Part shown: in pieces, positions 23,626 to 35,904 of the stretch
How positions within the stretch are numbered: the first letter of the stretch is position 1
Layout of the letters: the number at the start of each line of letters is the position of its first letter
Source of the DNA: Luzula sylvatica
Taxonomy: Eukaryota > Streptophyta > Magnoliopsida > Poales > Juncaceae
Assembly: GCA_946800325.1 (NCBI GenBank)
Contig: OX326956.1
Location: 73,853,087 to 73,917,086, forward strand
Direction: 5' to 3'
Length of the DNA stretch: 64,000 bases
Position numbers and translations under genes: made by a program
The notes under the pieces: model-generated
Databases searched by the model: none
Told to the model about the DNA's origin: nothing
What the model saw: the letters and a program-made list of their open reading frames with translations, nothing else

Positions 23626-26600
23626 CCAAATTCGGCCGCTTTCCTGCATTCCTCTCGTCGAGGCGAGCGATTTTGATATAAAGATCGTGCCATTTGGAGA
23701 AAGTATGAGAAAGTTACAATGTGATAATCTTTATATTCAATAATTCAGGATGAAATTACCAAAAAAACTGTATTTTCTGTTAATTCGGGTTCAAAATACA
23801 TAATTTCCCAAATTCGTTCGCGATGCTGTATTCCTCTCGCCGGGGCGAGCGATTTTGATATAAAGATCGTGCCATTTGGAGAAAGTATGAGAAACTTACA
23901 ATGTGATAATCTTCATATTCAATAATTCATGATGAAATTACAAAAAAACTGTGTTTTTTGTTAATTCGGGTTCAAAATACGTAATTTCCCAAATTCGGCC
24001 GCGCTGCTGCATTCCTCTCGTCGAGGCGAGCGATTTTGATATAAAAATCGTGCCATTTGGAGAAAGTGTGAGAAAGTTACAATGTGATAATCTTCATATT
24101 CAATAATTCAGGATGAAATTACCAAAAAAACTGTATTTTCTGTTAATTCGGGTTCAAAATACATAATTTCCCAAATTCGTTCGCGCTGCTGTATTCCTCT
24201 CGCCGGGGCGAGCGATTTTGATATAAAAATCGTGCCATTTGGAGAAAGATTGTGAAAGCCACAATTGGACAATCTTCATATTCAATAATTCAAGAAGAAA
24301 TTACAAAAAAAACTGTGTTTTTTGTTAATTCGGGTTCAAAATACGTAATTTCCCAAATTCGGTCACGATGCTGCATTCCTCTCGTCGAGGCGAGCGATTT
24401 TGATATAAAGATCGTGCCATTTGGAGTACGTATGAGAAAGTTACAATGTGATAATCTTCATATTCAATAATTCAGGATGAAATTACCAAAAAAACTGTAT
24501 TTTCTGTTAATTCGGGTTCAAAATACATAATTTCCCAAATTCGTTCGCGCTGCTGTATTCCTCTCGGCGGGGCGAGCGATTTTGATATAAAAATCGTGCC
24601 ATTTGGAGAAAGATTGTGAAAGCCACAATTGGACAATTTTCATATTCAATAATTCAAGAAGAAATTACAAAAAAAACTGTGTTTATTGTTAATTCGGGTT
24701 CAAAATACGTAATTTCCCAAATTCGGCCGCTTTCCTGCATTCCTCTCGTCGAGGCGAGCGATTTTGATATAAAGATCGTGCCATTTGGAGAAAGTATGAG
24801 AAAGTTACAATGTGATAATCTTTATATTCAATAATTCAGGATGAAATTACCAAAAAAACTGTATTTTCTGTTAATTCGGGTTCAAAATACATAATTTCCC
24901 AAATTCGCTCGCGATGCTGTATTCCTCTCGCCGGGGCGAGCGATTTTGATATAAAGATCGTGCCATTTGGAGAAAGTATGAGAAACTTACAATGTGATAA
25001 TCTTCATATTCAATAATTCATGATGAAATTACAAAAAAAACTGTGTTTTTTGTTAATTCGGGTTCAAAATACGTAATTTCCCAAATTCGGCCGCGCTGCT
25101 GCATTCCTCTCGTCGAGGCGAGCGATTTTGATATAAAAATCGTGCCATTTGGAGAAAGTGTGAGAAAGTTACAATGTGATAATCTTCATATTCAATAATT
25201 CAGGATGAAATTACCAAAAAAAATGTATTTTCTGTTAATTCGGGTTCAAAATACATAATTTCCCAAATTCGTTCGCGCTGGTGTATTCCTCTCGCCGGGG
25301 CGAGCGATTTTGATATAAAAATCGTGCCATTTGGAGAAAGATTGAGAAATCCACAATTGGACAATCTTCATATTCAATAATTCAAGAAGAAATTACAAAA
25401 AAAACTGTGTTTTTTGTTAATTCGGGTTCAAAATACGTAATTTCCCAAATTCGACCGTGCAGCTGCATTCCTCTCGTCGAGGCGAGCGATTTTGATATAA
25501 AGATCGTGCCATTTGGAGAAAGTATGAGAAAGTTACAATGTGATAATCTTTATATTCAATAATTCAGGATGAAATTACCAAAAAAACTGTATTTTCTGTT
25601 AATTCGGGTTCAAAATACATAATTTCCCAAATTCGTTCGCGCTGGTGTATTCCTCTCGCCGGGGCGAGCGATTTTGATATAAAAATCGTGCCATTTGGAG
25701 AAAGATTGAGAAATCCACAATTGGACAATCTTCATATTCAATAATTCAAGAAGAAATTACAAAAAAAACTGTGTTTTTTGTTAATTCAGGTTCAAAATAC
25801 GTAATTTCCCAAATTCGACCGCGCTGCTGCATTCCTCTCGTCGAGGCGAGCGATTTTGATATAAAGATCGTGCCATTTGGAGAAAGTATGAGAAAGTTAC
25901 AATGTGATAATCTTTATATTCAATAATTCAGAATGAAATTACCAAAAAAACTGTATTTTCTGTTAATTCGGGTTCAAAATACATAATTTCCCAAATTCGT
26001 TCGCGCTGCTGTATTCCTCTCGCCGGGGCGAGCGATTTTGATATAAAAATCGTGCCATTTGGAGAAAGTATGAGAAAGTTACAATGTGATAATCTTCATA
26101 TTCAATAATTCATGATGAAATTACAAAAAAAACTGTGTTTTTTGTTAATTCGGGTTCAAAATACGTAATTTCCCAAATTCGGCCGCTTTCCTGCATTCCT
26201 CTCGTCGAGGCGAGCGATTTTGATATAAAGATCGTGCCATTTGGAGAAAGTATGAGAAAGTTACAATGTGATAATCTTTATATTCAATAATTCAGGATAA
26301 AATTACCAAAAAAACTGTATTTTCTGTTAATTCGGGTTCAAAATACATAATTTCCCAAATTCGTTCGCGATGCTGTATTCCTCTCGCCGGGGCGAGCGAT
26401 TTTGATATAAAGATCGTGCCATTTGGAGAAAGTATGAGAAACTTACAATGTGATAATCTTCATATTCAATAATTCATGATGAAATTACAAAAAAAACTGT
26501 GTTTTTTGTTAATTCGGGTTCAAAATACGTAATTTCCCAAATTCGGCCGCGCTGCTGCATTCCTCTCATCGAGGCGAGCGATTTTGATATAAAAATCGTG

Positions 26601-26922
26601 CCATTTGGAGAAAGTGTGAGAAAGTTACAATGTGATAATCTTCATATTCAATAATTCAGGATGAAATTACCAAAAAAACTGTATTTTCTGTTAATTCGGG
26701 TTCAAAATACATAATTTCCCAAATTCGTTCGCGCTGCTGTATTCCTCTCGCCGGGGCGAGCGATTTTGATATAAAAATCGTGCCATTTGGAGAAAGATTG
26801 TGAAAGCCACAATTGGACAATCTTCATATTCAATAATTCAAGAAGAAATTACAAAAAAAATTGTGTTTTTTGTTAATTCGGGTTCAAAATACGTAATTTC
26901 CCAAATTCGGTCGCGATGCTGC
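23626..26922 (+). repeat. Four-monomer-cycle satellite with GCTTTCCTGC markers
   Basis: Continuous A-B monomers, mostly in the four-member cycle. The marker GCCGCTTTCCTGC lies near 23638, 24730 and 26185, at spacings of 1,092 and 1,455 bp, that is six and eight monomers. This shows two repeat lengths in close succession. No other content is seen. Confidence 0.7.
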
Positions 26923-27104
26923 ATTCCTCTCGTCGAGGCGAGCGATTTTGATATAAATATCGTGCCATTTGGAGAAAGTATGAGAAAGTTACAATGTGAT
27001 AATCTTCATATTCAATAATTCAGGATGAAATTACCAAAAAAACTGTGTTTTTTGTTAATTCGGGTTCAAAATACGTAATTTCCCAAATTCGGTCACGGTG
27101 CTGC
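26923..27104 (+). repeat. A monomer with B tail, A-A register break
   Basis: The A head and body run to ATTACCAAAAAAACTG. The tail is B (TGTTTTTTG, ACGTAATTTC, GGTCACGGTG) and the next monomer, at 27105, is A. A similar A-with-B-tail monomer lies at 30562-30743, but its switch is later: it keeps GTATTTTCTG and has ACGTAATTTC. Confidence 0.7.
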
Positions 27105-27831
27105 ATTCCTCTCGTCGAGGCGAGCGATTTTGATATAAAGATCGTGCCATTTGGAGAAAGTATGAGAAAGTTACAATGTGATAATCTTCATATTCAATAA
27201 TTCAGGATGAAATTACCAAAAAAACTGTATTTTCTGTTAATTCGGGTTCAAAATACATAATTTCCCAAATTCGTTCGCGCTGCTGTATTCCTCTCGCCGG
27301 GGCGAGCGATTTTGATATAAAAATCGTGCCATTTGGAGAAAGATTGAGAAAGCCACAATTGGACAATCTTCATATTCAATAATTCAAGAAGAAATTACAA
27401 AAAAAAACAGTGTTTTTTGTTAATTCGGGTTCAAAATACGTAATTTCCCAAATTCGACCGCGATGCTGCATTCCTCTCGTCGAGGCGAGCGATTTTGATA
27501 TAAAGATCGTGCCATTTGGAGAAAGTATGAGAAAGTTACAATGTGATAATCTTTATATTCAATAATTCAGGATGAAATTACCAAAAAAACTGTATTTTCT
27601 GTTAATTCGGGTTCAAAATACATAATTTCCCAAATTCGTTCGCGCTGCTGTATTCCTCTCGCCGGGACGAGCGATTTTGATATAAAAATCGTGCCATTTG
27701 GAGAAAGATTGAGAAAGCCACAATTGGACAATCTTCATATTCAATAATTCAAGAAGAAATTACAAAAAAACTGTGTTTTTTGTTAATTCGGGTTCAAATG
27801 CGTAATTTCCTAAATTCGGCCGCGTTGCTGC

Positions 27832-30743
27832 ATTCCTCTCGTCGAGGCGAGCGATTTTGATATAAAGATCGTGCCATTTGTAGTAAGTATGAGAAAGTTA
27901 CAATGTGATAATCTTCATATTCAATAATTCAGGATGAAATTACCAAAAAAACTGTATTTTCTGTTAATTCGGGTTCAAAATACATAATTTCCCAAATTCG
28001 TTCGCGCTGCTGCATTCCTCTCGTCGAGTCGAGCGATTTTGATATAAAGATCGTGCCATTTGGAGAAAGTATGAGAAAGTTACAATGTGATAATCTTTAT
28101 ATTCAATAATTCAGGATGAAATTACCAAAAAAACTGTATTTTCTGTTAATTCGGGTTCAAAATACATAATTTCCCAAATTCGTTCGCGCTGCTGTATTCC
28201 TCTCGCCGGGGCGAGCGATTTTGATATAAAAATCGTGCCATTTGGAGAAAGTATGAGAAAGTTACAATGTGATAATCTTCATATTCAATAATTCATGATG
28301 AAATTACAAAAAAAACTGTGTTTTTTGTTAATTCGGGTTCAAAATACGTAATTTCCCAAATTCGGCCGCTTTCCTGCATTCCTCTCGTCGAGGCGAGCGA
28401 TTTTGATATAAAGATCGTGCCATTTGGAGAAAGTATGAGAAAGTTACAATGTGATAATCTTTATATTCAATAATTCAGGATGAAATTACCAAAAAAACTG
28501 TATTTTCTGTTAATTCGGGTTCAAAATACATAATTTCCCAAATTCGATCGCGCTGCTGTATTTCTCTCGCCGGGGCGAGCGATTTTGATATAAAGATCGT
28601 GCCATTTGGAGAAAGTATGAGAAACTTACAATGTGATAATCTTCATATTCAATAATTCATGATGAAATTACAAAAAAAACTGTGTATTTTGTTAATTCGG
28701 GTTCAAAATACGTAATTTCCCAAATTCGGCTGCGTTGCTGCATTCCTCTCGTCGAGGCGAGCGATTTTGATATAAAGATCGTGCCATTTGGAGAAAGTAT
28801 GAGAAAGTTACAATGTGATAATCTTTATATTCAATAATTCAGGATGAAATTACCAAAAAAACTGTATTTTCTGTTAATTCGGGTTCAAAATACATAATTT
28901 CCCAAATTCGTTCGCGCTGCTGCATTCCTCTCGTCGAGGCGAGCGATTTTGATATAAAAATCGTGCCATTTGGAGAAAGTGTGAGAAAGTTACAATGTGA
29001 TAATCTTCATATTCAATAATTCAGGATGAAATTACCAAAAAAACTGTATTTTCTGTTAATTCGGGTTCAAAATACATAATTTCCCAAATTCGTTCGCGCT
29101 GCTGTATTCCTCTCGTCGGGGCGAGCGATTTTGATATAAAAATCGTGCCATTTGGAGAAAGATTGAGAAAGCCACAATTGGACAATCTTCATATTCAATA
29201 ATTCAAGAAGAAATTACAAAAAAAACTGTGTTTTTTGTTAATTCGGGTTCAAAATACGTAATTTCCTAAATTCGACCGCGCTGCTGCATTCCTCTCGTCG
29301 AGTCGAGCGATTTTGATATAAAGATCGTGCCATTTGGAGAAAGTATGAGAAAGTTACAATGTGATAATCTTTATATTCAATAATTCAGGATGAAATTACC
29401 AAAAAAACTGTATTTTCTGTTAATTCGGGTTCAAAATACATAATTTCCCAAATTCGTTCGCGCTGCTGTATGCCTCTCGCCGGGGCGAGCGATTTTGATA
29501 TAAAAATCGTGCCATTTGGAGAAAGTATGAGAAAGTTACAATGTGATAATCTTCATATTCAATAATTCATGATGAAATTACAAAAAAAACTGTGTTTTTT
29601 GTTAATTCGGGTTCAAAATACGTAATTTCCCAAATTCGGCCGCTTTCCTGCATTCCTCTCGTCGAGGCGAGCGATTTTGATATAAAGATCGTGCCATTTG
29701 GAGAAAGTATGAGAAAGTTACAATGTGATAATCTTTATATTCAATAATTCAGGATGAAATTACCAAAAAAACTGTATTTTCTGTTAATTCGGGTTCAAAA
29801 TACATAATTTCCCAAATTCGATCGCGCTGCTGTATTCCTCTCGCCGGGGCGAGCGATTTTGATATAAAGATCGTGTCATTTGGAGAAAGTATGAGAAACT
29901 TACAATGTGATAATCTTCATATTCAATAATTCATGATGAAATTACAAAAAAAACTGTGTATTTTGTTAATTCGGGTTCAAAATACGTAATTTCCCAAATT
30001 CGGCTGCGTTGCTGCATTCCTCTCGTCGAGGCGAGCGATTTTGATATAAAGATCGTGCCATTTGGAGAAAGTATGAGAAATCCACAATTGGACAATCTTT
30101 ATATTCAATAATTCAGGATGAAATTACCAAAAAAACTGTATTTTCTGTTAATTCGGGTTCAAAATACATAATTTCCCAAATTCGTTCGCGCTGCTGCATT
30201 CCTCTCGTCGAGGCGAGCGATTTTGATATAAAAATCGTGCCATTTGGAGAAAGTGTGAGAAAGTTACAATGTGATAATCTTCAAATTCAATAATTCAGGA
30301 TGAAATTACCAAAAAAACTGTATTTTCTGTTAATTCGGGTTCAAAATACATAATTTCCCAAATTCGTTCGCGCTGCTGTATTCCTCTCGCCGGGGCGAGC
30401 GATTTTGATATAAAAATCGTGCCATTTGGAGAAAGTATGAGAAAGTTACAATGTGATAATCTTCATATTCAATAATTCATGATGAAATTACAAAAAGAAC
30501 TGTGTTTTTTGTTAATTCGGGTTCAAAATACGTAATTTCCCAAATTCGCCCGCGTTGCTGCATTCCTCTCGTCGAGGCGAGCGATTTTGATATAAAGATC
30601 GTGCCATTTGGAGAAAGTATGAGAAAGTTACCATGTGATAATCTTCATATTCAATAATTCAGGATGAAATTACCAAAAAAACTGTATTTTCTGTTAATTC
30701 GGGTTCAAAATACGTAATTTCCCAAATTCGGTCGCGATGCTGC
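27832..30743 (+). repeat. A-A junction cluster and seven-monomer repeat
   Basis: A monomers directly follow A monomers at 28014, 28924, 30198 and 30744. The order A,B,A,B,A,A,B from 28014 repeats from 29288 at offset 1,274 bp (seven monomers). Shared private variants are CGAGTCGAGCG (28025, 29299), GCTTTCCTGC (28369, 29643), TTCGATCGCGC (~28545, 29819), GTGTATTTTG (~28682, 29956) and CGGCTGCGTTGC (~28729, 30002). The last monomers of the two copies differ, so the second copy fades near 30.4 kb. Confidence 0.75.
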
Positions 30744-32264
30744 ATTCCTCTCGTCGAGGCGAGCGATTTTGATATAAAGATCGTGCCATTTGGAGAAAGT
30801 ATGAGAAAGTTACAATGTGATAATCTTCATATTCAATAATTCAGGATGAAATTACCAAAAAAACTGTATTTTCTGTTAATTCGGGTTCAAAATACATAAT
30901 TTCCCAAATTCGTTCGCGCTGGTGTATTCCTCTCGCCGGGGCGAGCGATTTTGATATAAAAATCGTGCCATTTGGAGAAAGTATGAGAAATCCACAATTG
31001 GACAATCTTCATATTCAATAATTCATGATGAAATTACAAAAAAAACTGTGTTTTTTGTTAATTCGGGTTCAAAATACGAAATTTCCCAAATTCGACCGCG
31101 CTGCTGCATTCCTCTCGTCGAGGCGAGCGATTTTGATATATAAAAATCGTGCCATTTGGAGAAAGTGTGAGAAAGTTACAATGTGATAATCTTCATATTC
31201 AATAATTCAGGATGAAATTACCAAAAAAACTGTATTTTCTGTTAATTCGGGTTCAAAATACATAATTTCCCAAATTCGTTCGCGCTGCTGTATTCCTCTC
31301 GCCGGGGCGAGCGATTTTGATATAAAAATCGTGCCATTTGGAGAAAGATTGAGAAAGCCACAATTGGACAATCTTCATATTCAATAATTCAAGAAGAAAT
31401 TACAAAAAAAACTGTGTTTTTTGTTAATTCGGGTTCAAAATACGTAATTTCCCAAATTCGACCGCGCTGCTGCATTCCTCTCGTCGAGGCGAGCGATTTT
31501 GATATAAAGATCGTGCCATTTGGAGAAAGTATGAGAAAGTTACAATGTGATAATCTTTATATTCAATAATTCAGGATGAAATTACCAAAAAAAATGTATT
31601 TTCTGTTAATTCGGGTTCAAAATACATAATTTCCCAAATTCGTTCGCGGTGCTGTATTCCTCTCGCCGGGACGAGCGATTTTGATATAAAAATCGTGCCA
31701 TTTGGAGAAAGTATGAGAAAGTTACAATGTGATAATCTTCATATTCAATAATTCATGATGAAATTACAAAAAAAACTGTGTTTTTTGTTAATTCGGGTTT
31801 AAAATACGTAATTTCCCAAATTCGGCCGCGTTGCTGCATTCCTCTCGTCGAGGCGAGCGATTTTGATATAAAGATCGTGCCATTTGGAGAAAGTATGAGA
31901 AAGTTACCATGTGATAATCTTTATATTCAATAATTCAGGATGAAATTACCAAAAAAACTGTATTTTCTGTTAATTCGGGTTCAAAATACATAATTTCCCA
32001 AATTCGTTCGCGGTGCTGTATTCCTCTCGCCGGGGCGAGCGATTTTGATATAAAGATCATGCCATTTGGAGAAAGTATGAGAAAGTTACAATGTGATAAT
32101 CTTCATATTCAATAATTCAAGAAGAAATTACAAAAAAAACTGTGTTTTTTGTTAATTCGGGTTCAAAATACGTAATTTCCCAAATTCGGTCGCGATGCTG
32201 CATTCCTCTCGTCGAGGCGAGCGATTTTGATATAAAGATCGTGCCATTTGGAGAAAGTATGAAA
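30744..32264 (+). repeat. A-B satellite with a TA insertion
   Basis: Ordinary alternating monomers with CTGGTG and AAATCC variants. Near 31138 the second dyad reads GATATATAAAAATCG, a 2 bp TA expansion that I saw only here. The monomer near 30930 combines a B head with an AGTATGAGAAATCCAC body, another mosaic. Confidence 0.65.
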
Positions 32265-35200
32265 AAGTTACAATGTGATAATCTTCATATTCAATAATTC
32301 AGGATGAAATTACCAAAAAAACTGTATTTTCTGTTAATTCGGGTTCAAAATACATAATTTCCCAAATTCGTTCGCGCTGGTGTATTCCTCTCGCCGGGGC
32401 GAGCGATTTTGATATAAAAATCGTGCCATTTGGAGAAAGATTGAGAAATCCACAATTGGACAATCTTCATATTCAATAATTCAAGAAGAAATTACAAAAA
32501 AAACTGTGTTTTTTGTTAATTCGGGTTCAAAATACGTAATTTCCCAAATTCGACCGCGCTGCTGCATTCCTCTCGTCGAGGCGAGCGATTTTGATATAAA
32601 GATCGTGCCATTTGGAGAAAGTATGAGAAAGTTACAATGTGATAATCTTTATATTCAATAATTCAGGATGAAATTACCAAAAAAACTGTATTTTCTGTTA
32701 ATTTGGGTTCAAAATACATAATTTCCCAAATTCGTTCGCGCTGCTGTATTCCTCTCGCCGGGGCGAGCGATTTTGATATAAAAATCGTGCCATTTGGAGA
32801 AAGTATGAGAAAGTTACAATGTGATAATCTTCATATTCAATAATTCATGATGAAATTACAAAAAAAACTGTGTTTTTTGTTAATTCGGGTTCAAAATACG
32901 TAATTTCCCAAATTCGGCCGCTTTCCTGCATTCCTCTCGTCGAGGCGAGCGATTTTGATATAAAGATCGTGCCATTTGGAGAAAGTATGAGAAAGTTACA
33001 ATGTGATAATCTTTATATTCAATAATTCAGGATGAAATTACCAAAAAAACTGTATTTTCTGTTAATTCGGGTTCAAAATACATAATTTCCTAAATTCGTT
33101 CGCGCAGCTGTATTCCTCTCGCCGGGGCGAGCGATTTTGATATAAAGATCATGCCATTTGGAGAAAGTATGAGAAAGTTACAATGTGATAATCTTCATAT
33201 TCAATAATTCATGATGAAATTACAAAAAAAACTGTGTTTTTTGTTAATTCGGGTTCAAAATACGTAATTTCCCAAATTCGGCCGCGCTGCTGCATTCCTC
33301 TCGTCGAGGCGAGCGATTTTGATATAAAAATCGTGCCATTTGGAGAAAGTGTGAGAAAGTTACAATGTGATAATCTTCATATTCAATAATTTAGGATGAA
33401 ATTACCAAAAAAACTGTATTTTCTGTTAATTCGGGTTCAAAATACATAATTTCCCAAATTCGTTCGCGCTGCTGTATTCCTCTCGCCGGGGCGAGCGATT
33501 TTGATATAAAAATCGTGCCATTTGGAGAAAGATTGAGAAAGCCACAATTGGACAATCTTCATATTCAATAATTCAAGAAGAAATTACAAAAAAAACTGTG
33601 TTTTTTGTTAATTCGGGTTCAAAATACGTAATTTTCCAAATTCGACCGCGCTGATGCATTCCTCTCGTCGAGGCGAGCGATTTTGATATAAAGATCGTGC
33701 CATTTGGAGAAAGTATGAGAAAGTTACAATGTGATAATATTTATATTCAATAATTCAGGATGAAATTACCAAAAAAACTGTATTTTCTGTTAATTCGGGT
33801 TCAAAATACATAATTTCCCAAATTCGTTCGCGGTGCTGTATTCCTCTCGCCGGGACGAGCGATTTTGATATAAAAATCGTGCCATTTGGAGAAAGTATGA
33901 GAAAGTTACAATGTGATAATCTTCATATTTAATAATTCATGATGAAATTACAAAAAAAACTGTGTTTTTTGTTAATTAGGGTTTAAAATACGTAATTTCC
34001 CAAATTCGGCCGCGTTGCTGCATTCCTCTCGTCGAGGCGAGCGATTTTGATATAAAGATCGTGCCATTTGGAGAAAGTATGAGAAAGTTACAATGTGATA
34101 ATCTTCATATTCAATAATTCAGGATGAAATTACCAAAAAAACTGTATTTTCTGTTAATTCGGGTTCAAAATACATAATTTCCCAAATTCGTTCGCGCTGG
34201 TGTATTCCTCTCGCCGGGGCGAGCGATTTTGATATAAAAATCGTGCCATTTGGAGAAAGATTGAGAAATCCACAATTGGACAATCTTCATATTCAATAAT
34301 TCAAGAAGAAATTACAAAAAAAACTGTGTTTTTTGTTAATTCGGCTTCAAAATACGTAATTTCCCAAATTCGACCGCGCTGCTGCATTCCTCTCGTCGAG
34401 GCGAGCGATTTTGATATAAAGATCGTGCCATTTGGAGAAAGTATGAGAAAGTTACAATGTGATAATCTTTATATTCAATAATTCAGGATGAAATTACCAA
34501 AAAAACTGTATTTTCTGTTAATTTGGGTTCAAAATACATAATTTCCCAAATTCGTTCGCGCTGCTGTATTCCTCTCGCCGGGGCGAGCGATTTTGATATA
34601 AAAATCGTGCCATTTGGAGAAAGTATGAGAAAGTTACAATGTGATAATCTTCATATTCAATAATTCATGATGAAATTACAAAAAAAACTGTGTTTTTTGT
34701 TAATTCGGGTTCAAAATACGTAATTTCCCAAATTCGGCCGCTTTCCTGCATTCCTCTCGTCGAGGCGAGCGATTTTGATATAAAGATCGTGCCATTTGGA
34801 GAAAGTATGAGAAAGTTACAATGTGATAATCTTTATATTCAATAATTCAGGATGAAATTACCAAAAAAACTGTATTTTCTGTTAATTCGGGTTCAAAATA
34901 CATAATTTCCTAAATTCGTTCGCGCAGCTGTATTCCTCTCGCCGGGGCGAGCGATTTTGATATAAAGATCATGCCATTTGGAGAAAGTATGAGAAAGTTA
35001 CAATGTGATAATCTTCATATTCAATAATTCATGATGAAATTACAAAAAAAACTGTGTTTTTTGTTAATTCGGGTTCAAAATACGTAATTTCCCAAATTCG
35101 GCCGCGCTGCTGCATTCCTCTCGTCGAGGCGAGCGATTTTGATATAAAAATCGTGCCATTTGGAGAAAGTGTGAGAAAGTTACAATGTGATAATCTTCAT

Positions 35201-35904
35201 ATTCAATAATTTAGGATGAAATTACCAAAAAAACTGTATTTTCTGTTAATTCGGGTTCAAAATACATAATTTCCCAAATTCGTTCGCGCTGCTGTATTCC
35301 TCTCGCCGGGGCGAGCGATTTTGATATAAAAATCGTGCCATTTGGAGAAAGATTGAGAAAGCCACAATTGGACAATCTTCATATTCAATAATTCAAGAAG
35401 AAATTACAAAAAAAACTGTGTTTTTTGTTAATTCGGGTTCAAAATACGTAATTTCCCAAATTCGACCGCGCTGATGCATTCCTCTCGTCGAGGCGAGCGA
35501 TTTTGATATAAAGATCGTGCCATTTGGAGAAAGTATGAGAAAGTTACAATGTGATAATCTTTATATTCAATAATTCAGGATGAAATTACCAAAAAAACTG
35601 TATTTTCTGTTAATTCGGGTTCAAAATACATAATTTCCCAAATTCGTTCGCGGTGCTGTATTCCTCTCGCCGGGACGAGCGATTTTGATATAAAAATCGT
35701 GCCATTTGGAGAAAGTATGAGAAAGTTACAATGTGATAATCTTCATATTCAATAATTCATGATGAAATTACAAAAAAAACTGTGTTTTTTGTTAATTAGG
35801 GTTTAAAATACGTAATTTCCCAAATTCGGCCGCGTTGCTGCATTCCTCTCGTCGAGGCGAGTGATTTTGATATAAAGATCGTGCCATTTGGAGAAAGTAT
35901 GAGA
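32265..35904 (+). repeat. Ten-monomer (1,820 bp) tandem duplication
   Basis: Copies at about 32265-34084 and 34085-35904. Shared variants are TTAATTTGGGTTC (32699, 34519), GCTTTCCTGC (32921, 34741), CCTAAATTCGTTCGCGCAG, AAGATCATGCC, AATAATTTAGG, CTGATGCATT and TTAATTAGGGTTTAAAAT (~33972, 35792). A handful of single-base differences, including AATATTTAT against AATCTTTAT, separate the copies. Confidence 0.85.

Noticed and set aside
33971..33985. Telomere-like TTAGGGTT near 33976, 35796 and 63805
   Set aside because: It is a single C-to-A change of the normal TTCGGGTT within ordinary monomers, not a tandem telomeric run. The first two are copies of one event in the 1,820 bp duplication.
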